A stretch of 64,000 nucleotides of DNA from Pseudovibrio ascidiaceicola (GCF_900114245.1 NZ_FOSK01000009.1:1-64000); one strand, 5' to 3'; counted from the stretch's first letter, positions 19,324-27,860 are shown. Numbers and translations: made by a program. Notes: generated by a model not told the origin, from the letters alone.

Positions 19324-19418
19324 AATGGGGGTGCTCGGCAATGACTGACGGGCTGAGAGGCGGAAGGCCAACTCCTAGAACCTGATCCGGATTGTGCCGG
19401 CGGAGGGAATTGGGATGA
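19324..19418 (+). ncRNA. TPP riboswitch (THI element)
   Basis: The conserved THI-box order is present: GGGGTGC (about 19327), GGCTGAGAGG (about 19351), GAACCTGATCCGG (19378-19390) and a closing GCCGGCGGAGGGAA (about 19396). These are the aptamer positions that bind the pyrimidine (CTGAGA) and pyrophosphate sides of thiamine pyrophosphate. It sits about 50 bases upstream of thiM, so in Gram-negative bacteria it most likely blocks translation initiation when TPP is abundant. The transcription unit it controls appears to be thiM-thiD and the following TRAP binding protein. Confidence 0.95.
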
Positions 19419-19466
19419 GTACCAAGGTAATCGTTCCCGCCGTAATTGATAGGGAAGCGAAAACAA

Positions 19467-20222
19467 ATGTCCTACACAGCTGAAAATCTTTGGCAGGTTT
19501 TTGAGAGCGTGCGCGAGCGTGGTGTGCGAGTTCATTGCCTGACGAACTCTGTTGCTCAGAGCATCACTGCGAATGTGATGCTGGCTTGTAACATTGTGCC
19601 GTCAATGACGTCTGCTCATGATGAAATTCCTGCATTCACTGAGAGTGTTGACGGATTACTCCTCAATCTTGGTACGCTGGATGGTAAGCGACGGCATGGT
19701 ATTCGGCTGGGGCTTGAAGGGGCGGCCAAGAAATCTATGCCCGTGGTGCTGGACCCGGTTAAAGTAGATCGCTCAGACATTCGCATGGAGTTTGCCAAGG
19801 ACATTTTGAAAGAGAACGTCTCAATCCTCAAAGCCAACATGGCTGAGAGCGCTGGGCTTGGTGGAGCTGTCACGGAGAATACGGTGGTTGTGCGTACCGG
19901 TATTGAAGATGCTGTGTTTGGCCGAGAGGCAACCTACACCGTGGGCAATGGGCATGCCTATATGGACAAGGTGACTGGCATCGGCTGTGCGCTGGGTGGT
20001 GTGCTGGCTGGTTTTGCTGCTGTTGAGCGGGAAAAGGAACTTGCCGTGCTGGCTGCTCTTGCCGTCTATGGTGTATGCGGCGAGATTGCCGCAGGGCAGG
20101 CGAACGGGCCGGGAAGCTTCACTCCAGCTTTCATCGATACCCTTTATGGCTTGAAGGCTGACCAATTCAACGAGCGCCTCAAGCTCGAAACAATGAATAA
20201 TAAAGGTGGGGTATTGGCCTAA
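19467..20222 (+). CDS. thiM: Hydroxyethylthiazole kinase
   Basis: A 251-residue kinase phosphorylating 4-methyl-5-(2-hydroxyethyl)thiazole for thiamine salvage. Family stretches are VHCLTNSVAQSITANVMLA at the N-terminus, LLLNLGTLDG, VVLDPVKVDRS, ILKANMAES and the catalytic-loop Cys in GIGCALGGVLAGF (about 173). The chosen ATG at 19467 removes seven odd residues of a longer frame. It directly follows a TPP riboswitch, and its stop overlaps the thiD start by one base (TAATG), so the two are coupled. thiE, the usual third gene of the salvage set, is not in the window. Confidence 0.95.
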   Translation: MSYTAENLWQVFESVRERGVRVHCLTNSVAQSITANVMLACNIVPSMTSAHDEIPAFTESVDGLLLNLGTLDGKRRHGIRLGLEGAAKKSMPVVLDPVKVDRSDIRMEFAKDILKENVSILKANMAESAGLGGAVTENTVVVRTGIEDAVFGREATYTVGNGHAYMDKVTGIGCALGGVLAGFAAVEREKELAVLAALAVYGVCGEIAAGQANGPGSFTPAFIDTLYGLKADQFNERLKLETMNNKGGVLA

Positions 20223-21025
20223 TGAGTGCGATTGCAGTCACAATTGCAGGTTCGGATTCTGGCGGTGGTGCCGGAATTCAAGCAGACCTGAAGGCCTTTT
20301 CAGCTCGCGGTGTCTATGGGGCCAGTGTCATCACTGCACTGACCGCTCAAAACACCAAGGGTGTGACAGGAATTCATGATGTGCCGCCAGCATTTGTGGC
20401 GGAGCAGATGGATGCTGTTTTTTCTGACTTGAAGGTGGATGCCGTGAAGATCGGTATGCTTTCTCAGCCAGAAATTATCGATATTATTGCCACAAAGCTG
20501 GCGGAATATGATGTTAAGCGCGTCGTCCTTGATCCGGTGATGGTGGCCACTTCCGGGGATGTTTTGCTGCAAAATTCCGCTGTTTCTGTGTTGAAGCAGA
20601 AGTTGTTTCCAATTGCGGCGTTGATTACGCCAAACATGCAGGAAGCGGCCTTTTTGCTTGGACAGCCGGTGGCCGGGTCTCGTGATGACATGCACAGGCA
20701 GGCTTTGTTGCTGCTGGATATGGGTGCAAACGGGGTTCTGCTGAAAGGCGGGCATGGATCTGATGATACCTGTGATGACCTCTTCCTCTCCCGCGATGTG
20801 GAGAGGTGGTATACAGCGCCACGGTATGAAACGAAGAATACACATGGGACTGGCTGCACCTTGTCCTCAGCGATTGCAGCGGAGCTTGCCAAAGGGTTAG
20901 CGCTGCAAGATGGCATTGGTGAAGCAAAAGAATATATTAGTCAGGCGATCAAGGCTGCGGATACGCTTGATGTAGGCGAGGGACATGGGCCTGTGCACCA
21001 TTTCCATGAATTCTGGTCTGAGTAA
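20222..21025 (+). CDS. thiD: Bifunctional hydroxymethylpyrimidine kinase/phosphomethylpyrimidine kinase
   Basis: A 267-residue ribokinase-fold enzyme that phosphorylates HMP and then HMP-P to HMP-PP for thiamine synthesis and salvage. Motifs are TIAGSDSGGGAGIQADLKAF at the N-terminus, GVYGASVITALTAQNT, DPVMVATSG, ITPNMQEAAFL and the anion-hole/ATP motif NTHGTGCTLSSAIAAELA (about 208-226). It is coupled to thiM by TAATG and lies only 13 bases before the TRAP binding-protein gene. Control by the upstream TPP riboswitch is expected. Confidence 0.95.
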   Translation: MSAIAVTIAGSDSGGGAGIQADLKAFSARGVYGASVITALTAQNTKGVTGIHDVPPAFVAEQMDAVFSDLKVDAVKIGMLSQPEIIDIIATKLAEYDVKRVVLDPVMVATSGDVLLQNSAVSVLKQKLFPIAALITPNMQEAAFLLGQPVAGSRDDMHRQALLLLDMGANGVLLKGGHGSDDTCDDLFLSRDVERWYTAPRYETKNTHGTGCTLSSAIAAELAKGLALQDGIGEAKEYISQAIKAADTLDVGEGHGPVHHFHEFWSE

Positions 21026-21038
21026 TAAGGCGGAGATA

Positions 21039-22142
21039 ATGACCAAGAACAAAGAAAACAATCTGACCCGCCGTCAGGCGCTTGGGCTAACAGCCGGGGC
21101 GGTTGCTGGAAGTGCTGCACTTGCTGTGCCTGCACTGGCGCAGGATGCTGATCCGGTGATCGAATGGCGCATGGTGACCAGCTGGCCGAAGAACCTGCCT
21201 GGCCCTGGAATGTCTGCGCAACGCATTTGTGATCGCATCAACATCATGAGCAATGGCCGGATGCGTGTTCGCCTGTTTGCTGCTGGTGAGCTGGTTCCGG
21301 CTTTTGAGGTGTTTGACGCTGTTTCAAGCGGTACTGCACAGATGGGGCATTCAGCTGCCATGTACTGGGCTGGCAAGATGCCCGGATCCGTGTTCTTTAC
21401 GACAATTCCGTTTGGCCTTTTGCCTCAGGAACACACTGCATGGGTGGATCAGCTTGGTGGTCAGGAACTCTGGGATGAGCTTTACGCACCATTTGGTGTG
21501 AAGCCGTTTATGGGTGGCAACACTGGCCCAACTATGGCTGGTTGGTATCGTGACCCTGTTGAGACACTGGACGACCTGAAAGGCCGCAAGCTTCGTATAG
21601 CTGGCCTTGGTGGTGAGATTTTGCGTAAGCTTGGTGTTACCCCGGTCAACATTCCAGCCTCTGAGATTTTCACCAGTCTGCAAACGCATGTGGTGGATGG
21701 TGTCGAGTTCCTCGGTCCATGGAGTGACAGTGCGCTGGGCTTCCAGAAACTGGTCAAATACTACTACGGCCCGGGCTTCAATAAGCCAAACGGCACGGGT
21801 GAGGCTATCGTGAACGCTGTTGCGCTGGAGGGGCTGTCTCCCGAACTGCAGGCGGTGGTCGAAGAGGCTTGCCGCGTGGAAGCTGATCTTGCGCTGTCTG
21901 AAGCAAATGCGCAGAACGCGGCCAGCCTGAAAGTGCTGCAAGAAGAGCATGGAGTTGAGGTGCGTGAGTTTCCGGAGGAGGTGCTAACCGCCTTGAAGGA
22001 AACCAGTGCTGAGGTGTTGGATGTGTATACCCAGAAAGACAAAATGGCTCGTAAGATTTATGAGAGTTACATAGAAGCGCAGGAGCTTCTGGCGGGATGG
22101 AGCGCTCTTTCATTGGGCAAAAACATCTCTGCTAGAGGTTAA
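21039..22142 (+). CDS. TRAP transporter solute-binding protein (TakP-like) in thi operon
   Basis: A 367-residue periplasmic DctP-family binding protein. The N-terminus has a twin-arginine-like signal (LTRRQALGLTAGAVAG, cleavage after PALAQ), followed by EWRMVTSWPKNLPGPG, the opening typical of the 2-oxoacid/lactate-binding TakP branch. GRKLRIAGLGGEIL contains the conserved substrate-carboxylate Arg. GGAG precedes ATG 21039, and a longer frame from 20985 lacks a signal peptide at its start. It begins 13 bases after thiD and is followed by a terminator, so it is the last gene of the riboswitch-controlled unit. No dctQ or dctM membrane genes are nearby, so the transporter would have to be encoded elsewhere. 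Confidence 0.88.
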   Translation: MTKNKENNLTRRQALGLTAGAVAGSAALAVPALAQDADPVIEWRMVTSWPKNLPGPGMSAQRICDRINIMSNGRMRVRLFAAGELVPAFEVFDAVSSGTAQMGHSAAMYWAGKMPGSVFFTTIPFGLLPQEHTAWVDQLGGQELWDELYAPFGVKPFMGGNTGPTMAGWYRDPVETLDDLKGRKLRIAGLGGEILRKLGVTPVNIPASEIFTSLQTHVVDGVEFLGPWSDSALGFQKLVKYYYGPGFNKPNGTGEAIVNAVALEGLSPELQAVVEEACRVEADLALSEANAQNAASLKVLQEEHGVEVREFPEEVLTALKETSAEVLDVYTQKDKMARKIYESYIEAQELLAGWSALSLGKNISARG

Positions 22143-22167
22143 CTTGCAGACCAAACGGTGTTTGAAG

Positions 22168-22191
22168 GACCCTCCACTTGGAGGGTCTTTT
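22168..22191 (+). terminator. Terminator of the thi-TRAP unit
   Basis: GACCCTCC, loop ACTT, GGAGGGTC, then TTTT: a perfect eight-pair stem shortly after the binding-protein stop, closing the riboswitch-controlled operon. Confidence 0.88.
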
Positions 22192-22435
22192 GTTATGCGG
22201 AAGTTTTGTCACAGAAAATGTTTCAGCGTACCTGCCTGAAATGCGAATAACCAAGTGACTGTGAACCCGCTAGCCATTGTTGTTTTGTGAAGTTAACGCT
22301 CCATACCTTTAAATATGCCAGTGCAATTACTTTTTAATATTTTCAATCATGAGTGAGAGAGCCGAATCAATAAGTAACTCGTAGTTTGATCATGGCACTG
22401 CTTGAATGTTTTCTTGAGAACAGAAAGTACCGTGC

Positions 22436-23692
22436 ATGTCCAGATATTTACCCATTACGATCGCTAGCCTTTCTTCTTTGCTGATTGCGTCTGATGCTTT
22501 TGCCGGTGCTTTTGCTGTTCGTGAGCAATCAGCGTGGTTTCAGGGACTTTCCTTTGCAGGAAATGCGACTGTCTCCAAAAGCCTTTCCAGTATGTACTGG
22601 AACCCGGCGACCATGACTGGTCATGACGGGGTGCAGGTGGAAAGTTCGCAAACCATTGTGTTTCCAAATGCAACGATTGATCTGGATACAGCGACAATTG
22701 ATGGGCTTGGGCCAATTACTGGGGTTCCATATTCCTCCGGAGATATCGGCGTGGATGCCTGGGTGCCAGCAGGTTATGGCACCTGGAAGGTGGATGATCG
22801 TCTGTCTCTCGGGATCAGTTCGAATGCGCCCTATGGTTTTGAAACCAAACCTCAGATTGAGTGGGCGGGGCAGGTCTATGCGAGGTCTTCCCGCGTTCTA
22901 ACCGTCAATGTTACACCAATGGCTGCTTACGAACTGACTGATAAATTCTCGGTCGGCGTGGGCTTGCAGCTTCAGTATATTCAGGTTCGATTAAAGTCAG
23001 GGTTTGGGGTTGCTGCTGCCGCTCCAACTGCAGAGCTGCGTGGTGAAGACTATAATCTTGGATTTGGCGCAACGGTTGGGGCGCTCTTTAAACCATGGGA
23101 AGGCACTCAGCTTGGTATTGGGTATCGTTCGCCTATTGAGCATAACCTTAAGGGGCGGCTTATTGTTGGCGGTAATACGCCAACTCCAATTCGCGCAAAC
23201 ATCATTATGCCAGAGACTGTGACCGTTTCCTTCCAGCAGGTGTTGAATGAGCGCTGGCGCGGGATGGGTACGTTTGAATGGACGCATTGGTCTCGGTTTG
23301 GAACTTTCCCGGTGTTTGATCTGCAGGGTAACGAGGCTTCGGAGTTGCCGTTCCAATACAATGATGGCTATTTCATTTCATTGGGCACGGAGTACGATTT
23401 CACTCAAAACATCACTGGCCGGTTTGGGTTGGCTTATGAGTGGTCTCCAATTGACGAAGCGAACCGGACACCGCGACTACCTGATTCAAACCGGTTCTGG
23501 CTGAGTGCTGGGGTGAGTTATTTCTACGAGGACTGGCTGGAAGTTGATTTTGGCTACTCGCATATTTTCCCAGAAAGCTCAAACATCAATATCAATCCGG
23601 ACCACCCGTTCTATGAAGGCATTACCATTCAAGGGCCGGTCAATGATACCAATGTTGACATCATCAGCTTTGGTGCGCGTTTGAAGTTCTAA
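22436..23692 (+). CDS. fadL: FadL/OmpP1 family outer membrane transporter
   Basis: A 418-residue outer-membrane beta-barrel of the OmpP1/FadL/TodX family, which lets long-chain fatty acids or hydrophobic compounds cross the outer membrane. A Sec signal (residues 1-23, ending SDAFA) precedes GAFAVREQSAWFQGLSFAGN, whose N-terminal plug and S/G-A-x-N-x(T/S) style fit the family. Other marks are SSMYWNPATMTG and a C-terminal strand ending in IISFGARLKF, with Phe as last residue for Bam recognition. A terminator follows. The presence of fadD 7 kb away suggests fatty-acid uptake, but a different hydrophobic substrate is possible. Confidence 0.88.
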   Translation: MSRYLPITIASLSSLLIASDAFAGAFAVREQSAWFQGLSFAGNATVSKSLSSMYWNPATMTGHDGVQVESSQTIVFPNATIDLDTATIDGLGPITGVPYSSGDIGVDAWVPAGYGTWKVDDRLSLGISSNAPYGFETKPQIEWAGQVYARSSRVLTVNVTPMAAYELTDKFSVGVGLQLQYIQVRLKSGFGVAAAAPTAELRGEDYNLGFGATVGALFKPWEGTQLGIGYRSPIEHNLKGRLIVGGNTPTPIRANIIMPETVTVSFQQVLNERWRGMGTFEWTHWSRFGTFPVFDLQGNEASELPFQYNDGYFISLGTEYDFTQNITGRFGLAYEWSPIDEANRTPRLPDSNRFWLSAGVSYFYEDWLEVDFGYSHIFPESSNININPDHPFYEGITIQGPVNDTNVDIISFGARLKF

Positions 23693-23717
23693 GGCTTTGC
23701 CGATGTTAGTTTGATTT

Positions 23718-23750
23718 GCCTCCCAGCAGTGTGACTGCGGGGAGGCTTTT
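23718..23750. terminator. Terminator after fadL
   Basis: GCCTCCCAGCAGT, loop GTG, ACTGCGGGGAGGC with one mismatch, followed by TTTT. It is located between convergent genes and can serve both fadL and the SDR gene. Confidence 0.82.
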
Positions 23751-23755
23751 CGTTT

Positions 23756-24535
23756 TTAAAAGGCGCTTGGGTAAAGGCCGCCGTCGAGCAGTAGGTTTTG
23801 GCCTGTGATGTAGCCAGCATGGGCTGAACACATGAAGGCGCAGGCTTTGCCGAACTCTTCTGGATCGCCGAGGCGCTTTGCTGGGATCTCTTCTGAAGAC
23901 AGACGTTTGGCTTCTTCTATGGAGATGCCTGTTTGCTCCGCCTGACGCTCAAACCCACCTTTGAGGCGGTCGGTGTCGAATTTTCCGGGCAGTACATTGT
24001 TGATAGTGACGTTGTGCTGTGCGTACTGACGGCAAACCCCTGCAAGGAATGCGGTGAGACCAGCGCGGGCGCCGCTGGACAGATCCAGACCTTTAATTGG
24101 CATCTTCACGGACATGGAGGTGATGTTGACGATGCGGCCAAAACGGCGCTCTGCCATACCATCAATGACTGCTTTGATCAGCTCGATCGGGGTGATCATA
24201 TTCTGAATCACTCCGTCCTGAATGGCCTGACGGTCGAGCTCTTTGAAATCTTTGCGCGGTGGCCCGCCGTTGTTGTTGACAAGGATATCCGGATTTGGAC
24301 AGGCGTTGAGGACGGCTTGCTGGCCTTCTGGTGAGGAGATATCTGCTGCCACGGGAATGACTGAGATGTTGTGTTGTGCTGCCAGTTCGCTCGCGATTTG
24401 ATAGAGTAGTTTCTCGTTGCGTCCGTTGATTACAAGATCGCATCCAGCCTCTGCGAGTGCTTTTGCTGTTCCCAAACCCAGCCCACGGCTGGATGCGCAG
24501 ACGATGGCTTTGCGCCCCTCAATACCCAAGTGCAT
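23756..24535 (-). CDS. SDR family protein with altered catalytic residues
   Basis: A 259-residue classical-size short-chain dehydrogenase/reductase fold. The cofactor loop is CASSRGLGLG (residues 13-22) and the NNAG-like motif is LVNNNGG (86-91). The catalytic Ser is present (NITS, 140), but the expected YxxxK is replaced by the stretch LSSGARAGL. No Tyr occurs between residues 46 and 170, and the expected Lys position carries Arg or Ala. A known subgroup of bacterial SDRs shares this LSxGAR pattern, so this is a conserved variant rather than a damaged gene. The reaction is unknown; it may bind NAD(P) without classical chemistry. Monocistronic. Confidence 0.85.
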   Translation of the reverse strand: MHLGIEGRKAIVCASSRGLGLGTAKALAEAGCDLVINGRNEKLLYQIASELAAQHNISVIPVAADISSPEGQQAVLNACPNPDILVNNNGGPPRKDFKELDRQAIQDGVIQNMITPIELIKAVIDGMAERRFGRIVNITSMSVKMPIKGLDLSSGARAGLTAFLAGVCRQYAQHNVTINNVLPGKFDTDRLKGGFERQAEQTGISIEEAKRLSSEEIPAKRLGDPEEFGKACAFMCSAHAGYITGQNLLLDGGLYPSAF

Positions 24536-24687
24536 TTCAACATCCTAATGAATCGGTGAATTGTGAAGGGCAGCCTACATTCTCAGAAAGGTTTGAGCCA
24601 GTCAGGATCAAGCTTAGCAAGCAAATAGAATATTCACTTGAATTGCAGGTACTTGATTTTATCTCCCCTAATAAACAGTGAGTAATG

Positions 24688-24753
24688 TTTCTTGAGGTTC
24701 AAGAAAGAAACTGACAGGTTTGAGTATATGTATCCTGTCATATTTGTTTCTTG
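24688..24753. promoter_or_regulatory. Nested inverted repeats and Pho-box-like site upstream of plcP-agt
   Basis: CAAGAAAGAAACTGACAGG (24700-24718) is mirrored by CCTGTCATATTTGTTTCTTG (24734-24753), with one extra base and few mismatches, 15-base spacer. A smaller perfect repeat TTTCTTGA-GGT-TCAAGAAA overlaps at 24688-24706. CTGTCAT-ATTT-GTTTCTT (24735-24752) matches one half of the PhoB box exactly and the second half weakly. The element ends 45 bases upstream of the plcP start, so regulation by phosphate limitation is a reasonable inference. Confidence 0.5.
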
Positions 24754-24798
24754 TGAATCAATTTAAAGGAAAGAAGGTTTTCTTATTCCGGAGGCTTT

Positions 24799-25608
24799 GT
24801 GGTGACCGGGGATTCTACTAGCAAAAAGTACAGAAGCTTGTTTTTGTCTGATGTGCATCTGGGCACACGCGGATGTCAGGCTGATCTCTTACTGGACTTT
24901 CTGAAGCAAAACGATGCCGACACGGTTTATCTTGTCGGGGATATTATTGATGGCTGGCGGCTAAAACGGTCGTGGTACTGGCCTCAACTGCATAATGATG
25001 TGGTGCAGAAGCTTTTGCGCAAAGGGCGCAAGGGTGCGCGGATTGTTTACATTCCCGGCAATCATGACGAATTCTTGCGGGACTTCTTCGGCATTCACTT
25101 TGGGGGTGTGGAAGTTGTTGACCAGTTCATTCATGAGGGAGCCAATGGCAAGAAATACCTTGTCATTCACGGCGACCAGTTTGATGTGGTGGTACGCCAT
25201 GCAAAGTGGTTGGCCTTCTTTGGCGACTGGGCTTATGTGAGTGCTCTCAACCTCAATACAGTGCTGAATTATTGCCGTCGCAAGCTGGGGCTGACCTATT
25301 GGAGCCTTTCAGCATGGGCGAAGCTGAAGGTGAAGAACGCCGTCAACTTCATTGGCAAGTTTGAAGAGACGCTGGTTTCCGAAGCGCAACGTCAGAAGGT
25401 GGATGGGGTGATCTGTGGTCATATCCACCATGCGGCTGATCATGAAACCAACGGCATCCATTACATCAACACTGGTGATTGGGTGGAGAGTTGCACCGCT
25501 GTTGCTGAGAACTTTGATGGAACGTTTGAGCTTATTCATTGGGGAGATGGCAAGCGGGTCGAGAGTGAACCATCGGATGAGAGTTCTGACGGACAGGTGG
25601 CCGCATGA
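24799..25608 (+). CDS. plcP: Phospholipase C-type metallophosphoesterase, LpxH-like (PlcP)
   Basis: A 269-residue calcineurin-like phosphoesterase of the LpxH superfamily. Metal ligands are DVHLGTRG (D18, H20), GDIIDGW (D48), GNHDE (about 84), HGDQFD (about 124) and GHIHH (about 209). It is often annotated as UDP-2,3-diacylglucosamine hydrolase. However, alphaproteobacteria use LpxI for that step, and proteins of this type directly followed by a GT4 glycosyltransferase are PlcP, which strips the head group from phospholipids to give diacylglycerol under phosphate limitation. The start is GTG 24799 or, with better spacing to GGAGG, GTG 24802. Its stop overlaps the next gene by ATGA. Confidence 0.82.
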   Translation: MVTGDSTSKKYRSLFLSDVHLGTRGCQADLLLDFLKQNDADTVYLVGDIIDGWRLKRSWYWPQLHNDVVQKLLRKGRKGARIVYIPGNHDEFLRDFFGIHFGGVEVVDQFIHEGANGKKYLVIHGDQFDVVVRHAKWLAFFGDWAYVSALNLNTVLNYCRRKLGLTYWSLSAWAKLKVKNAVNFIGKFEETLVSEAQRQKVDGVICGHIHHAADHETNGIHYINTGDWVESCTAVAENFDGTFELIHWGDGKRVESEPSDESSDGQVAA

Positions 25609-26684
25609 GCTCGATCCTGATCGTCACCGATGCGTGGAAGCCCCAGATCAATGGTGTTGTGCGGACATTGGAGCGGCTTGCTGTTGAGCTGCGCTCCATG
25701 GGTATTCGGGTTGAGTTCCTGACGCCGCAATCGTTCCATAGCATTCCGATGCCATCTTACGGTGAGATCCGGCTGAGCCTGACACTGCCGCATATCGTGC
25801 GTGGGTTTATTGAGAAGTACGACTGTGATCATCTGCACATCGCGACCGAAGGGCCATTGGGTCTTATGGCACGGCAGGTGGCAAAGCGGGATGGGCGTGT
25901 CTTCACCACCAGCTATCACACTCGCTTTCCTGAGTATCTACAGGCGCGTTATCCGGTGCCGCTGTCCTTCAGCTATTCCTGGCTGCGCCGTTTTCACAAT
26001 AGTGGACAAGGGTGCATGGTTGCGACGAGCACTTTGGAAGCGGACTTGCGTATGCGTGGGTTTGAGAACCTGCTGCGTTGGTCCCGCGGGGTAGATCACC
26101 AGCGGTTCCGGCCAATGCGGACCAGTTTGCTGGACCACCTGCCAGGACCGCGGTTCTTGTATGTGGGACGTGTGGCAGTTGAGAAGAACATCGAAGCTTT
26201 TTTGCAACTTAACTTGCCGGGAACCAAGGTGGTTGTTGGTGGTGGTCCGCAGATGGAGGAGCTTAAGACTGCTTATCCGGAGGTTTTGTTTACCGGACCT
26301 GTCGTTGGTGATGAACTGATTGAGTATTATGCGAATTCGGATGTGTTTGTGTTTCCGAGCCTGACTGACACTTTTGGCAATGTGCTGCTGGAAGCAATTG
26401 CTTGCGGGACGCCTGTCGCGGCCTTTCCCGTGATGGGACCGATTGATGTGATTGGGAATAGTGGGGCAGGCGTGCTGAAGAATGATCTGCAGGCGGCGGC
26501 ACTGGAAGCGCTGGAGGTTTCTCGGGATCACTGCCGGGATGTTGCCCTGCGATTTACGTGGCGGGCGAGTGCTGAGCAGTTTCTGGCCAACGCCGAACAT
26601 GCCTATGACCCTGCATTTGCTACAGGATTTCGGCAGGACATGTATGCGGGCAAAGGCTCTGTTGGAAATCACCTGAATGGTTGA
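25605..26684 (+). CDS. agt: GT4-family glycosyltransferase (Agt-like)
   Basis: A 359-residue GT-B glycosyltransferase of family 4. The N-terminal domain begins ILIVTDAWKPQINGVVRTLE, typical of glycolipid mannosyl- or glucosyltransferases. The donor-binding region includes LYVGRVAVEKNIEAFL (about 183-198), VVVGGGPQ, and the ExxxxxE-type motif SLTDTFGNVLLEAIACGTPV (about 252-271). It overlaps plcP by four bases (ATGA), so the two are coupled. In marine and soil alphaproteobacteria this pair makes non-phosphorus glycolipids (glucosyl- or glucuronosyl-diacylglycerol) from the diacylglycerol released by PlcP. The sugar donor is not readable from sequence. Confidence 0.82.
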   Translation: MSSILIVTDAWKPQINGVVRTLERLAVELRSMGIRVEFLTPQSFHSIPMPSYGEIRLSLTLPHIVRGFIEKYDCDHLHIATEGPLGLMARQVAKRDGRVFTTSYHTRFPEYLQARYPVPLSFSYSWLRRFHNSGQGCMVATSTLEADLRMRGFENLLRWSRGVDHQRFRPMRTSLLDHLPGPRFLYVGRVAVEKNIEAFLQLNLPGTKVVVGGGPQMEELKTAYPEVLFTGPVVGDELIEYYANSDVFVFPSLTDTFGNVLLEAIACGTPVAAFPVMGPIDVIGNSGAGVLKNDLQAAALEALEVSRDHCRDVALRFTWRASAEQFLANAEHAYDPAFATGFRQDMYAGKGSVGNHLNG

Positions 26685-26776
26685 GCGGATCTCCTTGGGC
26701 TGAGATCAGAATATCTGAAGCCCACGTGGATTTGCGTGCTATACATGGCGGCATATTGCTGTTGCCCGAGGTTCTT

Positions 26777-27796
26777 ATGGTTTTAGATGTTTCCAGTCCT
26801 GTCGAACTCACTTTTTCCGAAATTGAGAAAGCAAGAACAAGGCTGCAAGGCTATGCCAGCCTGACACCGCTTTTGAACTATCCGGTGTTGGATGAGCAGG
26901 TGAATGGCCGTGTTTTCATCAAAGCCGAAAACCTGCAGCGCACAGGGTCTTTCAAGTTTCGTGGGGCGTTCAACCGCCTTTCCCTGATCCCTCAGGAGCA
27001 GCGGCCTTCTGGTGTGGTTGCGTGTTCTTCCGGCAACCATGCGCAGGGCGTTGCAGCTGCTGCGAAGATCCTTGGCTTTCCGGCGGTGATTGTGATGCCT
27101 GAGGATGCGCCGCAGCTGAAGATCCAGCGGACGAAGGCTCTGGGGGCGCAGGTTGTTCTTTATGATCGTGAGAGTGAGGACCGTGAAGCGATTGCCCGTG
27201 GTCTTTGTGAGGAGCGCGGTGCGACGTTCATCCACCCTTATAACGACAGTGGTGTGATTGTAGGTCAGGGCACGACCGGGCTTGAAATTGCGGAACAGTG
27301 TGAGGTTCTGGGTGTCACGCCTGATGTGTTGATCAGTTGCACAGGCGGCGGCGGTCTGACCAGTGGCATTGCACTGGCGCTGGAAGACAAGCTGCCAGAG
27401 TGTCAGATTTACACGGCAGAGCCCGCTGGCTTTGATGATTATGCACGTTCACTTGAAGCTGGAACACGTGTTCGCAATGCTGCGCTGGGTGGGTCTGTTT
27501 GTGATGCGGTGCTGACTGAGATGCCGGGAGACAAAGGCTTTTCAGTTCTGAGCAGGCGTCATGCAAAAGGCCTGTGTGTCACGGATGACGAGGCGATGAA
27601 TGCGGTTGCCTTTGCCTATTTTGAGCTGAAGCTGGTTGTTGAACCGGGGGCGGCTGTTGCGCTGGCTTCTGTTTTGTCCGGCAAGATTGACCTTGCTGGA
27701 AAGACAGCAGTGATCACGATCTCTGGCGGAAATGTGGATCCTGCTATCTTTGAGAGAGCACTGAAGCAGTACTCTGCAGAGAAAGCACCTGCATAA
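26777..27796 (+). CDS. Threonine/serine ammonia-lyase (PLP fold II)
   Basis: A 339-residue PLP enzyme of the threonine dehydratase type, deaminating L-threonine (or L-serine) to a 2-oxoacid and ammonia. The Schiff-base Lys is K60 in RTGSFKFRGA, the substrate loop is CSSGNHAQG (about 83), and the phosphate cradle is TGGGGLTSG (about 190). It lacks the C-terminal ACT regulatory domain of biosynthetic IlvA, so a catabolic or hydroxyaspartate/serine-type role is equally possible. ATG 26777 follows CGAGG; a longer TTG frame from 26681 adds unrelated residues. It starts 92 bases after agt and ends before a terminator. Confidence 0.88.
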   Translation: MVLDVSSPVELTFSEIEKARTRLQGYASLTPLLNYPVLDEQVNGRVFIKAENLQRTGSFKFRGAFNRLSLIPQEQRPSGVVACSSGNHAQGVAAAAKILGFPAVIVMPEDAPQLKIQRTKALGAQVVLYDRESEDREAIARGLCEERGATFIHPYNDSGVIVGQGTTGLEIAEQCEVLGVTPDVLISCTGGGGLTSGIALALEDKLPECQIYTAEPAGFDDYARSLEAGTRVRNAALGGSVCDAVLTEMPGDKGFSVLSRRHAKGLCVTDDEAMNAVAFAYFELKLVVEPGAAVALASVLSGKIDLAGKTAVITISGGNVDPAIFERALKQYSAEKAPA

Positions 27797-27800
27797 GAAA

Positions 27801-27836
27801 AAAGCCGTTTGCGCTTTAAAGATCGCAAACGGCTTT
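27801..27836. terminator. Terminator after threonine ammonia-lyase gene
   Basis: AAAGCCGTTTGCG, ten-base loop, CGCAAACGGCTTT: a perfect thirteen-pair stem between convergent genes. The flanking A-run and the paired T ends allow it to work in both directions. Confidence 0.82.
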
Positions 27837-27860
27837 CGAATTTCTGACTCTAATTCCCAA

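Noticed and set aside
24799-25608. Assignment of the metallophosphoesterase as LpxH of lipid A synthesis
   Set aside because: Alphaproteobacteria normally use LpxI for this step, and the coupled GT4 gene and sequence style fit PlcP-Agt better.
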